Source: Nitrospirillum pindoramense
Lineage (GTDB): Bacteria; Pseudomonadota; Alphaproteobacteria; Azospirillales; Azospirillaceae
Assembly (NCBI RefSeq): GCF_007827955.1
Contig: NZ_VITR01000014.1
Coordinates: 1 to 64,000 of the forward strand
Reading direction: 5' to 3'
Length of the DNA: 64,000 nt
Made by a program: the position numbers and the translations under genes. Shown here in pieces: positions 15,069-23,280 of this stretch; the first letter of the stretch is position 1, and the number at the start of each line of letters is the position of its first letter. The notes beneath the pieces are model-generated. The model saw only the letters and a program-made list of their open reading frames with translations, was not told the origin of the DNA and did not search any database.

Positions 15069-16628
15069 ATGCACGCCAGCTACAACCCGGACGCCACGGC
15101 CGCCCCCACCTTGCACGGGGCGGCACCGTGGAGTGGTCGGGACCATACCGTCGCCTGCCTGGGCATCGTCTGGCATCCGGACCCCAGCCTGGTCGGCATG
15201 ATCACCCCGCTGGCCTTCGGGCCGGACGGCGCCTTCGCCCTCAGCCGCTTCCAGCCCCTGTTCCGCTCCGCCGTGGGGCAGAACCTGCGCGCGCTGGAAG
15301 ACCGCCACATCTCGCGCCAGCCGCTGGAAATCCGCCGGCGGGGCCCGCGCACCTTCGACATCCGGCCACCGGAAAGCCGCATGTCCGTCTCCGTCAACGG
15401 GCGGGTGATCGAGGGCCCGCAGACCGTCAGCCTGGATGAGCTGGGGGCGGATATCCTGATCTGCCTGTCCGACACGGTGATCCTGTCGATCTTCGAGGCG
15501 AGCCTGCCCATCCAGACGGAGGCGGCCAAGCACGGGCTGATCGGCATCAGCCAAAGCGTGCAGGTGGCCTGGGGCCTGATCCGCCAGGCGGCGCCGACCG
15601 CCCTGCCCGTCTTCGTCAGCGGCGCCACGGGCGTGGGCAAGGAACTGGTGGCGTCGGCCATCCATGCCCTGAGTGGCCGCGCCACCCAAAAGCTGCACAC
15701 CATCAACATGGCGACGCTGTCGCCGGCGCTGGCGCATGCCGAGCTGTTCGGCGCCGCGGCCGGCGCCTACACCGGCGCCACCCGGGAACGCAGCGGCCTG
15801 TTCGCCCTGGCGGACGGCGCCACGCTGTTCATGGATGAAATCGGCGACACCCCGAAGGAGGTGCAGCCCATGCTGCTGCGCGCCCTGGAGTGTGGCGAGT
15901 ACCGCAAGCTGGGCGATTCCCGGAACCAGAAGGCCGACGTGCGGGTGATTTCCGCCACGGACAGGCCGCTGGACGACCCCGCCTTCAACCAGCCGCTACG
16001 CCGCCGGCTGGAGGGCGTGGTGATCAAGCTGGCGCCGCTGAGCGAGCGCCGCGTGGACATCGGCCTGCTGCTGCGCCACTTCCTGACCCGGGGCGAGCCC
16101 AACCTGAACGCCTTCGATCCCGCCGCGCTGTCGGCGGTGAAGGTCATGCCCCTGCTGCTGCACAGCTGGCCCGGCAACATCCGGGAACTGATCGGCGTCG
16201 CCCGGCAAATCCGGCTGGGCACGCCGGTGACCCTGGCGACCGACCTAGCGGCCGGCGCGCCGTCCCCCCGGCCGGCGATGGCTGGCGCGGGTGCGGCCAC
16301 GGGTGTGCCGGCGCGCGCCACGCCGCCCGACACGGCGGAGCGCAAACGCCGGGACCCGGCGACGGTGGACGAGGCGGAACTGCTGGCGGCGCTGGAGGGG
16401 GCGGGCTGGAACGTCAAGGCCGCGGCCGAGCTTCTCAACGTGTCGCGCACCAGCCTGTACCGCCTGATGGAACGCTCCCCCACCTTGCGCACCGCCGGCG
16501 ACATCCCAGCGGAGCAGTTGCTGGACGTCATGCAGCGCCATCCCGGCGACATCGAGGCGTGGAGTCAGGATCTGCGCATCCCCAAGGACAGCCTGAAACG
16601 CCATTTGCGCCGGGTCACGGGCCGATAA
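15069..16628 (+). CDS. FHA-domain sigma-54-type transcriptional activator
   Basis: A 519-residue regulator starting at the ATG behind a GAGGG ribosome site; a longer frame with an earlier ATG lacks one. The N-terminal FHA-like domain (about 25-145, with ALSRF, DRHISRQPLEIRRRGP and SVSVNGRVI) should bind phosphothreonine. The AAA+ domain has Walker A GATGVGKE (185-192), GAYTGA (232-237, the sigma-54 contact loop, Tyr for Phe) and Walker B LFMDEIGD (253-260). A Fis-type helix-turn-helix follows (GWNVKAAAELLNVSRTSLYRLME). It is divergent from the Ser/Thr kinase gene, so kinase phosphorylation is probably sensed through the FHA domain. Targets are unknown. Confidence 0.9.
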   Translation: MHASYNPDATAAPTLHGAAPWSGRDHTVACLGIVWHPDPSLVGMITPLAFGPDGAFALSRFQPLFRSAVGQNLRALEDRHISRQPLEIRRRGPRTFDIRPPESRMSVSVNGRVIEGPQTVSLDELGADILICLSDTVILSIFEASLPIQTEAAKHGLIGISQSVQVAWGLIRQAAPTALPVFVSGATGVGKELVASAIHALSGRATQKLHTINMATLSPALAHAELFGAAAGAYTGATRERSGLFALADGATLFMDEIGDTPKEVQPMLLRALECGEYRKLGDSRNQKADVRVISATDRPLDDPAFNQPLRRRLEGVVIKLAPLSERRVDIGLLLRHFLTRGEPNLNAFDPAALSAVKVMPLLLHSWPGNIRELIGVARQIRLGTPVTLATDLAAGAPSPRPAMAGAGAATGVPARATPPDTAERKRRDPATVDEAELLAALEGAGWNVKAAAELLNVSRTSLYRLMERSPTLRTAGDIPAEQLLDVMQRHPGDIEAWSQDLRIPKDSLKRHLRRVTGR

Positions 16629-16716
16629 GCGCCCGTTATTGGCGGCCCTTCCCTTGGCCATCGCCCCGCCGACGGTGGTACAAGGGGGGCCAGCACACGG
16701 GGATAAGGAGGCCGGC

Positions 16717-17919
16717 ATGGCCAGCCAGCAATTCGATTTCGACAGCGCCAAGGGCTATCGCCTGTCCGGCCGGATAGAACCGCCCGAGGGCGCGCCGCGC
16801 GGCTGGGCCATCCTGGCCCACTGCTTCACCTGCGGCAAGGACAGCCTGGCCACCACGCGGCTGGCGCGCGCGCTGGCGATGACGGGCATCGGCGTCCTGC
16901 GCTTCGATTTCGCCGGCCTGGGGAAGAGCGGCGGCGACTTCGCCGGCGGTGGCTTCGCGGCCGATGTCGATGACCTGGTGGCGGCGGGCGCCGCCATGAC
17001 CCAGGCGGGCATGCCGCCCGGCCTGCTGCTGGGCCACAGCTTCGGCGGGGCGGCCGCCCTGGCCGCGGCAGGCGACATGCCGTCGGTCAAGGCGGTGGTC
17101 ACCATCGCCGCCCCGGCCGACGTCGCCCATGTGCTGCGGACCGTGGGGCCGGAAGCGCTGGGCCGCATCGAGGCGGAGGGGGAGGCGGAGGTTGACCTGG
17201 CCGGCCGGCCGTTCGTCCTGCGCCGCAGCTTCGTTGATGACGCCCGCCAGCAGGATCTGGCGGCGCGTATCGGTCAGTTGCACCGGCCGTTGCTGATCCT
17301 GCACGCCCCCGGGGACATGACGGTGGGCATCGACAACGCGCAGCGCATCTTCGTGGCGGCCAAGCACCCCAAGAGCTTCGTCTCGCTGGATGACGCGGAC
17401 CACCTGCTGACCCGGCCGGCCGATGCCGACTATGCCGCCGCCGTCATCGCCGCCTGGGCCGGGCGCTACCTGCCGCCGCAGGACGCGGCGCCCAGCCCGC
17501 ATGGCGAGGCGGACGGCGTGCTGGCGGTGGAAACCGGCCGCGGGCGCTATCAGCTGGCCATGCGCAGCGGCCCGCACCAGTTCCTGGCGGACGAGCCGGT
17601 GGACGTGGGCGGCCTGAACAGCGGCCTGGCCCCCTACGACTTCGTGTCGGCGGGCCTGGCCGCCTGCACCACCATGACCATGCGCATGTACGCGGAACGC
17701 AAGGGCCTGCCCCTGGTGCGCGCCCAGACGCGGGTGACCCACACCAAGCGGCCGGACCAGACGCCAGCCGACCTGTTCACGCGGACCATCGTGCTGGAAG
17801 GCCCCTTGGACGAGGAGCAGCGGGCCAAGCTGCTGTCCATCGCCAACCGCTGCCCGGTGGACATCACCCTGACCCGCGCCTCGGAGGTGGAGACCCTGCT
17901 GGCGGCGGCGGAGGACTGA
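16717..17919 (+). CDS. Alpha/beta hydrolase fused to an OsmC-family domain
   Basis: A 400-residue two-domain protein started at the ATG after AAGGAGG. The N-terminal hydrolase (about 1-255) has the nucleophile elbow GHSFGG, a likely Asp in HAPGDMTV and His in DDADHLL. The C-terminal OsmC domain (about 270-400) has the two redox Cys of organic-peroxide reductases: Cys in AACTTMTMRMYAERKG and Cys in ANRCPVD. OsmC proteins detoxify organic hydroperoxides using thiols. The fusion suggests hydrolysis of an ester or acyl peroxide coupled to peroxide reduction, but the substrate is unknown. This bifunctional layout is a known, widely distributed form. It stands alone, tail to tail with the MFS gene. 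Confidence 0.9.
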   Translation: MASQQFDFDSAKGYRLSGRIEPPEGAPRGWAILAHCFTCGKDSLATTRLARALAMTGIGVLRFDFAGLGKSGGDFAGGGFAADVDDLVAAGAAMTQAGMPPGLLLGHSFGGAAALAAAGDMPSVKAVVTIAAPADVAHVLRTVGPEALGRIEAEGEAEVDLAGRPFVLRRSFVDDARQQDLAARIGQLHRPLLILHAPGDMTVGIDNAQRIFVAAKHPKSFVSLDDADHLLTRPADADYAAAVIAAWAGRYLPPQDAAPSPHGEADGVLAVETGRGRYQLAMRSGPHQFLADEPVDVGGLNSGLAPYDFVSAGLAACTTMTMRMYAERKGLPLVRAQTRVTHTKRPDQTPADLFTRTIVLEGPLDEEQRAKLLSIANRCPVDITLTRASEVETLLAAAED

Positions 17920-17935
17920 AGTCGCCTTGGCCACC

Positions 17936-17967
17936 CGCCCCGCTGCCAGCATCCCGGCGGCGGGGCG
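17936..17967. terminator. GC-rich hairpin between convergent genes
   Basis: CGCCCCGCTGCC and GGCGGCGGGGCG pair over 12 bases with one wobble, 16 bases after the hydrolase-OsmC stop. There is no T-run on either strand, so it could be a terminator or just a transcript-protecting hairpin. Confidence 0.35.
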
Positions 17968-18027
17968 AGTGAGGCTTGGATGAAGCCGGACGATTTGGAC
18001 GGATTGCACCCAAACGGTTCAAAATGC

Positions 18028-19242
18028 TCAGGCCAACGGCGCGCTGACGCTCGTGCCCAGGCCCCGTCCGGAGCGCAAGGCCATCAGGACCAACAGGACG
18101 GCGCATAGGGCTGTCATGATGGCCGCCCCGGTCAGGACGGCGATGGCCATGTCCGTGGCCGTCGCCAGCCGGCCCAACGCCAAGGCCAGAACGCTGGTGA
18201 ACAGGTAGGCCAGCAGAAAGACGGCGGACAGCAACCCGCCCCGTGAGCCTTGTGGCGCCACGGCATTGAGCGCGGCCAGGCCGCCATAGACCATCCAGGC
18301 GTATCCCATGCCCGATGTCACGGTGGCGGCCAGGAAGGCGGCGAGGCTGTGCGCCAGCACGGCGGTGGCCAGGAAGCCCATGCCCGCGACGGAGGCGCCA
18401 GCCCCCATCAGGATGGCGGTCTCCGCCCGCAAGCGGCGGGCGAACAGGCCAGTGACGCCCAGGGCGATGGCGAACAAGGCCAGGGCGGCGCCATTGACCA
18501 GGCTGTTGTTGGACCGCACCAGATCCCGCGCTACCTGGGCGCCCAAGGACGCGATCATGACGCCGTGGGCGTAGGCGATCATGACGGTGAAGGCGGTGAT
18601 TCCGAAAACCGCGCCCAAGCCGGCCGGCACCTGCGGCAACGCCGGCCTCCACCCCGCGGCGGCGGCGGCGGCCGGCCGGCGCGGCAACAGCGCGACACCG
18701 GCGAACAGCAACAGCAGCAGGGCGCCCAGCACCCAGAAACTGAGGTGCGCGGGGTACGGCGCGTACTGCACCAAGGCCCCGCCCACCAACAGCGCGGCGG
18801 CCAGGCCGGCCGACTGCGCCACCAGGGTGGCGGCGCTGGCGCGGGAGGCACCGGCGGCCCCGCCGGCATAGTCCGCCAGGGCGGCGGCCGATGGGCCGGC
18901 CGACAGCCCCACCCCCACGCCCATCAGGAAGCGGCCGATGAACAGGTCCGCAACGCCGCTGGCCATGGCGAACAGCAGGACGCCGGCGGCGGAAGCCGCC
19001 ACCCCAAACAGCATGGCCAACCGCCGGCCAAGCTGGTCGGACAGGTTTCCGAACAGGATCAGCACGGCGACGACCGTGACCGGATAGACGGCGAAGATGC
19101 CGGTGGTGATGGTGGGGCTGAGGTGCCAATGGGTGGCATACAGCGGATAGACCATGGCAGGCGCGGCGCTGGTCCATAGCGTGTGCGCCACCACCCCGGC
19201 GGCGATCCAGAAGCCGATCCTGTCCGATACCGTGAAACGCAT
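18028..19242 (-). CDS. MFS transporter, drug/metabolite exporter type
   Basis: A 404-residue inner-membrane protein with about 12 hydrophobic segments. The loop after helix 2 is GNLSDQLGRRLAMLFG, matching the family GxxxDrxGRR signature, and helix 5 region GVGVGLSAGPSAAALADYAG fits motif-C-like exporters. It is divergent from a TetR-type regulator gene; the intervening region carries two related palindromes, so the regulator most likely represses this transporter until a toxic ligand binds. Substrate unknown. Confidence 0.88.
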   Translation of the reverse strand: MRFTVSDRIGFWIAAGVVAHTLWTSAAPAMVYPLYATHWHLSPTITTGIFAVYPVTVVAVLILFGNLSDQLGRRLAMLFGVAASAAGVLLFAMASGVADLFIGRFLMGVGVGLSAGPSAAALADYAGGAAGASRASAATLVAQSAGLAAALLVGGALVQYAPYPAHLSFWVLGALLLLLFAGVALLPRRPAAAAAAGWRPALPQVPAGLGAVFGITAFTVMIAYAHGVMIASLGAQVARDLVRSNNSLVNGAALALFAIALGVTGLFARRLRAETAILMGAGASVAGMGFLATAVLAHSLAAFLAATVTSGMGYAWMVYGGLAALNAVAPQGSRGGLLSAVFLLAYLFTSVLALALGRLATATDMAIAVLTGAAIMTALCAVLLVLMALRSGRGLGTSVSAPLA

Positions 19243-19280
19243 TTGTCACTCCGAGCCAGGCCGCGACCGGGCGCCTATTT

Positions 19281-19296
19281 CGAACTGTTTAGTTCA
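19281..19296. promoter_or_regulatory. TetR-type operator 1 (MFS side)
   Basis: CGAACTGTTTAGTTCA contains GAACT/AGTTC arms around four bases. It shares the GAAC-N6-GTTCA pattern with the second site 49 bases away, and lies about 40 bases before the MFS start codon. Confidence 0.65.
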
Positions 19297-19329
19297 TAAC
19301 CCCCTCGGGGCATTCCGTCAATGACTTTA

Positions 19330-19345
19330 TGAACCATATGGTTCA
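19330..19345. promoter_or_regulatory. TetR-type operator 2 (regulator side)
   Basis: TGAACCATATGGTTCA is a perfect 16-base palindrome, 59 bases before the regulator start codon. With the first site it defines GAAC-N6-GTTCA as the probable recognition sequence. Confidence 0.7.
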
Positions 19346-19403
19346 ATATAGCTCCCGGGCGCGATTATTGGACCGATTGGCACAGACCGGGTGGGATGAG
19401 GGC

Positions 19404-19973
19404 ATGGCCAGACCGAAGCTATTCACGCGGGACGCCGTCCTGGACAAAGCGATCCCGCTTTTCTGGCGGCACGGTTACGCCGGCACCAACGTGCAGCAGT
19501 TGGAACAGGCGACCGGCGTCAACAAGTCGGGCCTTTATGCCGAGTTCACGGGCAAGGAGGATCTGTTCCTGGCCGCCCTTCAACGCTACCTGGACACGGG
19601 GCCGGCCTTGCGCCTGCTGGCGCGGGAACCGCTGGGCTGGGCGAATATCGAAAAATTCCTGACCGAGGCGCCGTTCATCCTGGAAAGCCAGCCCGGCTGC
19701 CTCGTCGTCAACGCCACCGGCGCCCTCGGCGCCCTGCCGGACGCGGCGGCGGACCTGATCCGGTCCTACAACGCGCGGCGCCTGGACAGCCTTGAGCGCA
19801 ACGTGGCGGCGGCGAACCCGGCGCTGGACGCCAGGGCGGTGGCGGGAATGATCGCCACCTTTTTCCTGGGGCTGTGCAGCGATGCCAACCTGGGTGGGGT
19901 CGATCTGGGTGAGGCGGTTGAAACCCACCAGTCACGGGTCGCCCCGTTCATGGCCATGCTGCGCGGCCTTTGA
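19404..19973 (+). CDS. TetR/AcrR-family transcriptional regulator
   Basis: A 189-residue regulator. I chose the ATG (MARPKLFTRD) behind GATGAGGG; the longer frame would start inside the palindromic operator. The N-terminal helix-turn-helix is seen in AVLDKAIPLFWRHGYAGTNVQQLEQATGVNKSGLYAEFTGKEDLFLAAL. The ligand-binding half has CLVVNATGALG and a Cys, common in this subgroup. It is divergent from the MFS exporter gene with two matching operators between them, so it probably represses both genes. Confidence 0.9.
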   Translation: MARPKLFTRDAVLDKAIPLFWRHGYAGTNVQQLEQATGVNKSGLYAEFTGKEDLFLAALQRYLDTGPALRLLAREPLGWANIEKFLTEAPFILESQPGCLVVNATGALGALPDAAADLIRSYNARRLDSLERNVAAANPALDARAVAGMIATFFLGLCSDANLGGVDLGEAVETHQSRVAPFMAMLRGL

Positions 19974-19989
19974 TCCCGGCTTCTTCGCG

Positions 19990-20955
19990 TCAGAGCGACC
20001 GTTCGAAGGCGGGCCGGACATCCAGCCCGTCACACCCCAGCCCCACCTTGGCGAACTGGTCCACCACGCTCTGCTGGTCGGCGATGATGCCGTCGTCGAT
20101 CACCACGGGCTGGAAGTTGGTGCGGCGGATCATCAGCAGGGCCACCTCCGCCGGCACGCCCGTCTGCTCGGCGAAGACGGCGGCGTATTTGTCCGGCTGG
20201 GCGCGGGTGAAGTCGCGGGCCCGGTTGATGCGGCCGACGAAGTCGCGCACCAGGTCGCGCCGCTGGGACAGGGCCGCCGGCGTGGACAACAGGTATGACA
20301 GGCCGGGCATGCGCCCCTCCGCGTTCACCAGGACCGTCAAGCCGTCGTGCAGTTCGCCCAAGGCGGTGTAAGGGTCCCAGGTGGCCCAGGCGTCGATGCT
20401 GCCGGCCAGCAGGGCGGCCTTGGCGTCGTTGGGCGCCAGGAAGGCGATGGTGACCCTGTCCACCGGCACCCCCGCCTCCGCCAGCGCGCGCAACACCAGG
20501 AAATGGCCGATGGAGCCCTTGCTGGTGGCGATGGTATGACCGGCCAAGTCAGCCACCGTCCGCACCGGACCGTCGCCCTTCACCAAGATGGCGGTACCCG
20601 CCCCGCTGGAGCGGTAGGCCGCGACCGCCTTGACCTGCGCCTTGCCCGCCAGGCCGAAGCCGAAGGGCGCGTCGCCCACCGCGCCCACGTCGATGGCCCG
20701 GGCGTTCAGCGCCTCGATCACCGGGGCGGCGTTGGGGAACTGCGCCCATTCCACCTGATAGTCCAGGCCGGGCTTGTCGTCAGGATAGGCGCTGAGCAGC
20801 GCCTGCAGCCCGCCGCGCTGGTCCCCCACCTTCAGGACGCCCGGCGCCTTTTTGTCATCGCAGCCGGTGAGCAGCGCCGGAACGGCGATGACCGCCCCCA
20901 GCCCCACGCCCGCCCGCAAGAAACCCCGCCGCGACCAATCCCGACCCCACGCCAT
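19990..20955 (-). CDS. SsuA-like ABC transporter substrate-binding protein
   Basis: A 321-residue sulfonate-type binding protein with a twin-arginine-like signal (WSRRGFLRAGVGLGAV) and a lipobox-like LLTGC. Family motifs are EALNARAIDVGAVGDAPFGFGLAG, LAGHTIATSKGSIGHFLVLRALAEAGV and AGSIDAWATWDPYTALGE, very close to SsuA. No permease or ATPase gene lies next to it, so it must use a transporter encoded elsewhere; the SsuCB-like pair 8-9 kb away is a candidate. It is divergent from a class II aldolase gene. Confidence 0.87.
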   Translation of the reverse strand: MAWGRDWSRRGFLRAGVGLGAVIAVPALLTGCDDKKAPGVLKVGDQRGGLQALLSAYPDDKPGLDYQVEWAQFPNAAPVIEALNARAIDVGAVGDAPFGFGLAGKAQVKAVAAYRSSGAGTAILVKGDGPVRTVADLAGHTIATSKGSIGHFLVLRALAEAGVPVDRVTIAFLAPNDAKAALLAGSIDAWATWDPYTALGELHDGLTVLVNAEGRMPGLSYLLSTPAALSQRRDLVRDFVGRINRARDFTRAQPDKYAAVFAEQTGVPAEVALLMIRRTNFQPVVIDDGIIADQQSVVDQFAKVGLGCDGLDVRPAFERSL

Positions 20956-21177
20956 GATGCACCCGAACCCAAATGATTACCGCCAAGGCCCAGGGTAACG
21001 GACGCAGGGGACGCCGACTGTTTGATAAGTCTCAACAGTTCCTTGAGCGGATAGGGGAGCGGATCGGAGAGTGGTGGCGGCCCCAGGGGCACTCAAGCGA
21101 TGCTTTAAAAACCCCAATTTGACGTATCGCCCGCGTGGATCGACGGTGAAGGCCAATCATCATGATGGAGAATGACG

Positions 21178-21984
21178 ATGGCGGACGGATCCTACCTGGG
21201 CATCCAGTCCCTGAAGGGGCGGGTGGATGAGGCGGAGTGGCAGGTGCGGGTGGAGTTGGCGGCGCTGTACCGCCTGGTGGCCCTGTTCGGCTGGACCGAC
21301 CTGATCTACACCCACATCTCCGCCCGCGTGCCGGGGCCGGAGGAGCATTTCCTGATCAACCCCTACGGCCTGTATTTCGATGAGATCACCGCCAGCAGCC
21401 TGGTGAAGGTGGACCTGGACGGGAACATCCTGCAGGCGCCGGCCTGGAACGACTCAACGGGGGGCGACACGGAATACGGTATCAACCCGGCGGGCTTCAC
21501 CATCCATTCGGCCATCCACGGCGCCCGGCCCGACGCCAAGTTCGTCATCCACCTGCACACCGCCGACGGCATCGCCGTCTCGGCGCACAAGGAGGGGCTG
21601 CTGCCCCTGAACCAGCATTCGCTGACCGTCCTCCCGCGCCTGGCCTATCACGACTATGAAGGCATCGCGCTGCATTTGGATGAGCGGGAGCGGCTGGTGG
21701 CGGACCTGGGCGACAAGAGCCTGATGCTGCTGCGCAACCACGGTACCCTGGCGCTGGGCCCCACCGCCGCCCACGCCTTCCTGGGCATCCATGCCCTGGA
21801 ACGCTCCGCCACCCTGCAGGTGCGCACCCTCAGCGCCGGCCGCGACGGCATCCTGCTGGCCCCGGAACATGCCCAGGCCGAGGTGCGCCAGCAGGTGGCC
21901 AACCACCGCCCCGATCACGCCAAGCTGCCCTGGGCCGGCCTGTTGCGCCGCCTGGCTCGGGAATCGCCGGGATATGACGCGTAA
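21178..21984 (+). CDS. Class II aldolase/adducin-family protein
   Basis: A 268-residue zinc-dependent aldolase-fold protein. Metal ligands are in VIHLHTADG and LLRNHGTLALG; the fold's early motif is LFGWTDLIYTHISARVPG and the loop FLINPYGLYFDEITASSLVKVDLDG. Family members cleave or decarboxylate small phosphorylated or hydroxy-acid substrates; the substrate here cannot be set. I took the second of two ATGs, six bases after GGAGA. It lies between a sulfonate binding protein gene and a LysR gene, so it may process the carbon skeleton of an imported compound. A strong terminator follows. Confidence 0.85.
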   Translation: MADGSYLGIQSLKGRVDEAEWQVRVELAALYRLVALFGWTDLIYTHISARVPGPEEHFLINPYGLYFDEITASSLVKVDLDGNILQAPAWNDSTGGDTEYGINPAGFTIHSAIHGARPDAKFVIHLHTADGIAVSAHKEGLLPLNQHSLTVLPRLAYHDYEGIALHLDERERLVADLGDKSLMLLRNHGTLALGPTAAHAFLGIHALERSATLQVRTLSAGRDGILLAPEHAQAEVRQQVANHRPDHAKLPWAGLLRRLARESPGYDA

Positions 21985-21997
21985 GCTGCCCAACGCG

Positions 21998-22034
21998 AAG
22001 GGCCCGCCGGATCGCTCCAGCGGGCCCTTTTCTT
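21998..22034 (+). terminator. Intrinsic terminator of the aldolase gene
   Basis: GGGCCCGC and GCGGGCCC pair perfectly over eight bases around a 12-base loop, followed by TTTTCTT on the plus strand. It separates the aldolase gene from the convergent LysR gene. Confidence 0.88.
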
Positions 22035-22052
22035 GCCCGGACAGTCCTGGGA

Positions 22053-22937
22053 TTAAGCCGCGTTCGCCCTCGGCTCATCCTCCTCACCGTCATCGTCCCC
22101 GGCACCTTGGGCACTGATCGCCTGGCTCACCAGGCCGATCAGGCTGGCGATGGACTCCGACGGGTTGGGGCGGTGGGCGAGGACGACGCTGACGGGCGCC
22201 AGCGGCGGCAACACGCCTTGCGGCAAGGGTGGCAGCGGGTCGAAGGCCATGGCGCGGCAGGTCAGACCCAGGCCGGCGCGCACGGCGGCGCGCAGGCTGG
22301 ACAGGTTGGGGGTTTCCACCACGATGCGGTGGGGACGTCCGATACGGTCCAGGGCCGCCAGTGCCGCCTCACGGAAGCGGCACGGCGTTTCCAGCACCAC
22401 CAGGGGCAGCACGTCGGCGCTCAACAGCTCGGGATTGCCCATCCAGCACACCGGCACGGTCAGCACGCCGTTGGGATCGCCCGCCGGACCGAAGCCCGCC
22501 ACCACGTCCAGCCGATCGGCCGTCAGCAGGTCCAGCAGTTCCGCGGTGCCGGCGATGCGGGCGTGCAATTGCGCCTGGGGGTGGATCTGGGCGTAGCTGG
22601 CCAGCACGCCCGTTAACAGGCTGTCGGTCATGTCCTGCACCATGCCCACCCGCACCGGCCCGGCGAAGGCCCCGGCGGTGACCGCGCTGACCGCCTGCTC
22701 GTTCATCTCCAGGATCTTGCGGGCGAAGCCCAGCAGCGTGACCCCGGCCGGCGCCAGGGTCAGGCGCCGGCCCTCCCGCAAGAACAGCTGCGTCTGCAGC
22801 AGATCCTCCAGCCGCTTGATCTGCAGGCTGAGGGCCGACTGGGTGAGGAAGATGCGCTCCGTCGCCTTCTGCAAGGTGCCAGCGTCGACGATGGCGACGA
22901 AGGTGCGCAGCAATTCGGTGGGCAGATTGGGGGGCAT
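22053..22937 (-). CDS. LysR-family transcriptional regulator
   Basis: A 294-residue regulator with an N-terminal winged helix-turn-helix (LLRTFVAIVDAGTLQKATERIFLTQSALSLQIKRLEDLLQTQLFLREGRRLTLAPAG) and a LysR effector domain (about 90-265, with VRVGMVQDMTDSLL and ADRLDVVAGFG). The C-terminus is acidic (GDDDGEEDEP). It is divergent from the TonB receptor gene across a 343-base region, so it most likely controls that receptor and the monooxygenase behind it, perhaps in response to sulfur supply. The effector is unknown. Confidence 0.9.
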   Translation of the reverse strand: MPPNLPTELLRTFVAIVDAGTLQKATERIFLTQSALSLQIKRLEDLLQTQLFLREGRRLTLAPAGVTLLGFARKILEMNEQAVSAVTAGAFAGPVRVGMVQDMTDSLLTGVLASYAQIHPQAQLHARIAGTAELLDLLTADRLDVVAGFGPAGDPNGVLTVPVCWMGNPELLSADVLPLVVLETPCRFREAALAALDRIGRPHRIVVETPNLSSLRAAVRAGLGLTCRAMAFDPLPPLPQGVLPPLAPVSVVLAHRPNPSESIASLIGLVSQAISAQGAGDDDGEEDEPRANAA

Positions 22938-23023
22938 GGGGCACGGTCCTCACTGTCCATGGGTTCTCATTGCCCCAATTACACACGGCGGGACGCGGGC
23001 CAGCAACCCGAGTCCGCAGCATA

Positions 23024-23042
23024 GCGATGTACAATATATCGC
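23024..23042. promoter_or_regulatory. Candidate LysR binding site
   Basis: GCGAT and ATCGC flank a nine-base AT-rich spacer, 87 bases before the LysR start. LysR regulators typically bind interrupted dyads of this kind in the shared promoter region. The remainder of the gap 22938-23280 shows no gene; an imperfect hairpin lies just before the receptor ribosome site (23241-23260). Confidence 0.35.
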
Positions 23043-23280
23043 ATAGCTCAATATTTCACACTTATTTATAGCGTTATGAGAATCCAGCCTTTCCAAGGTT
23101 TCACCTCGGGCAGCCCGCCGCAATGATGCGCGGCCTGACTACCAATTTAGTGCCCTCATCAGATCCTCAAGGATAAGTCGATTTACGGGCCAGGGCGGCG
23201 GCCTGTCTAAAAACCCCATCGCTTTATTCAACACGGGGAAGCCTGGCAGGCGTGCCAAGCCGGGCCCAAGGGGGTTTTAC

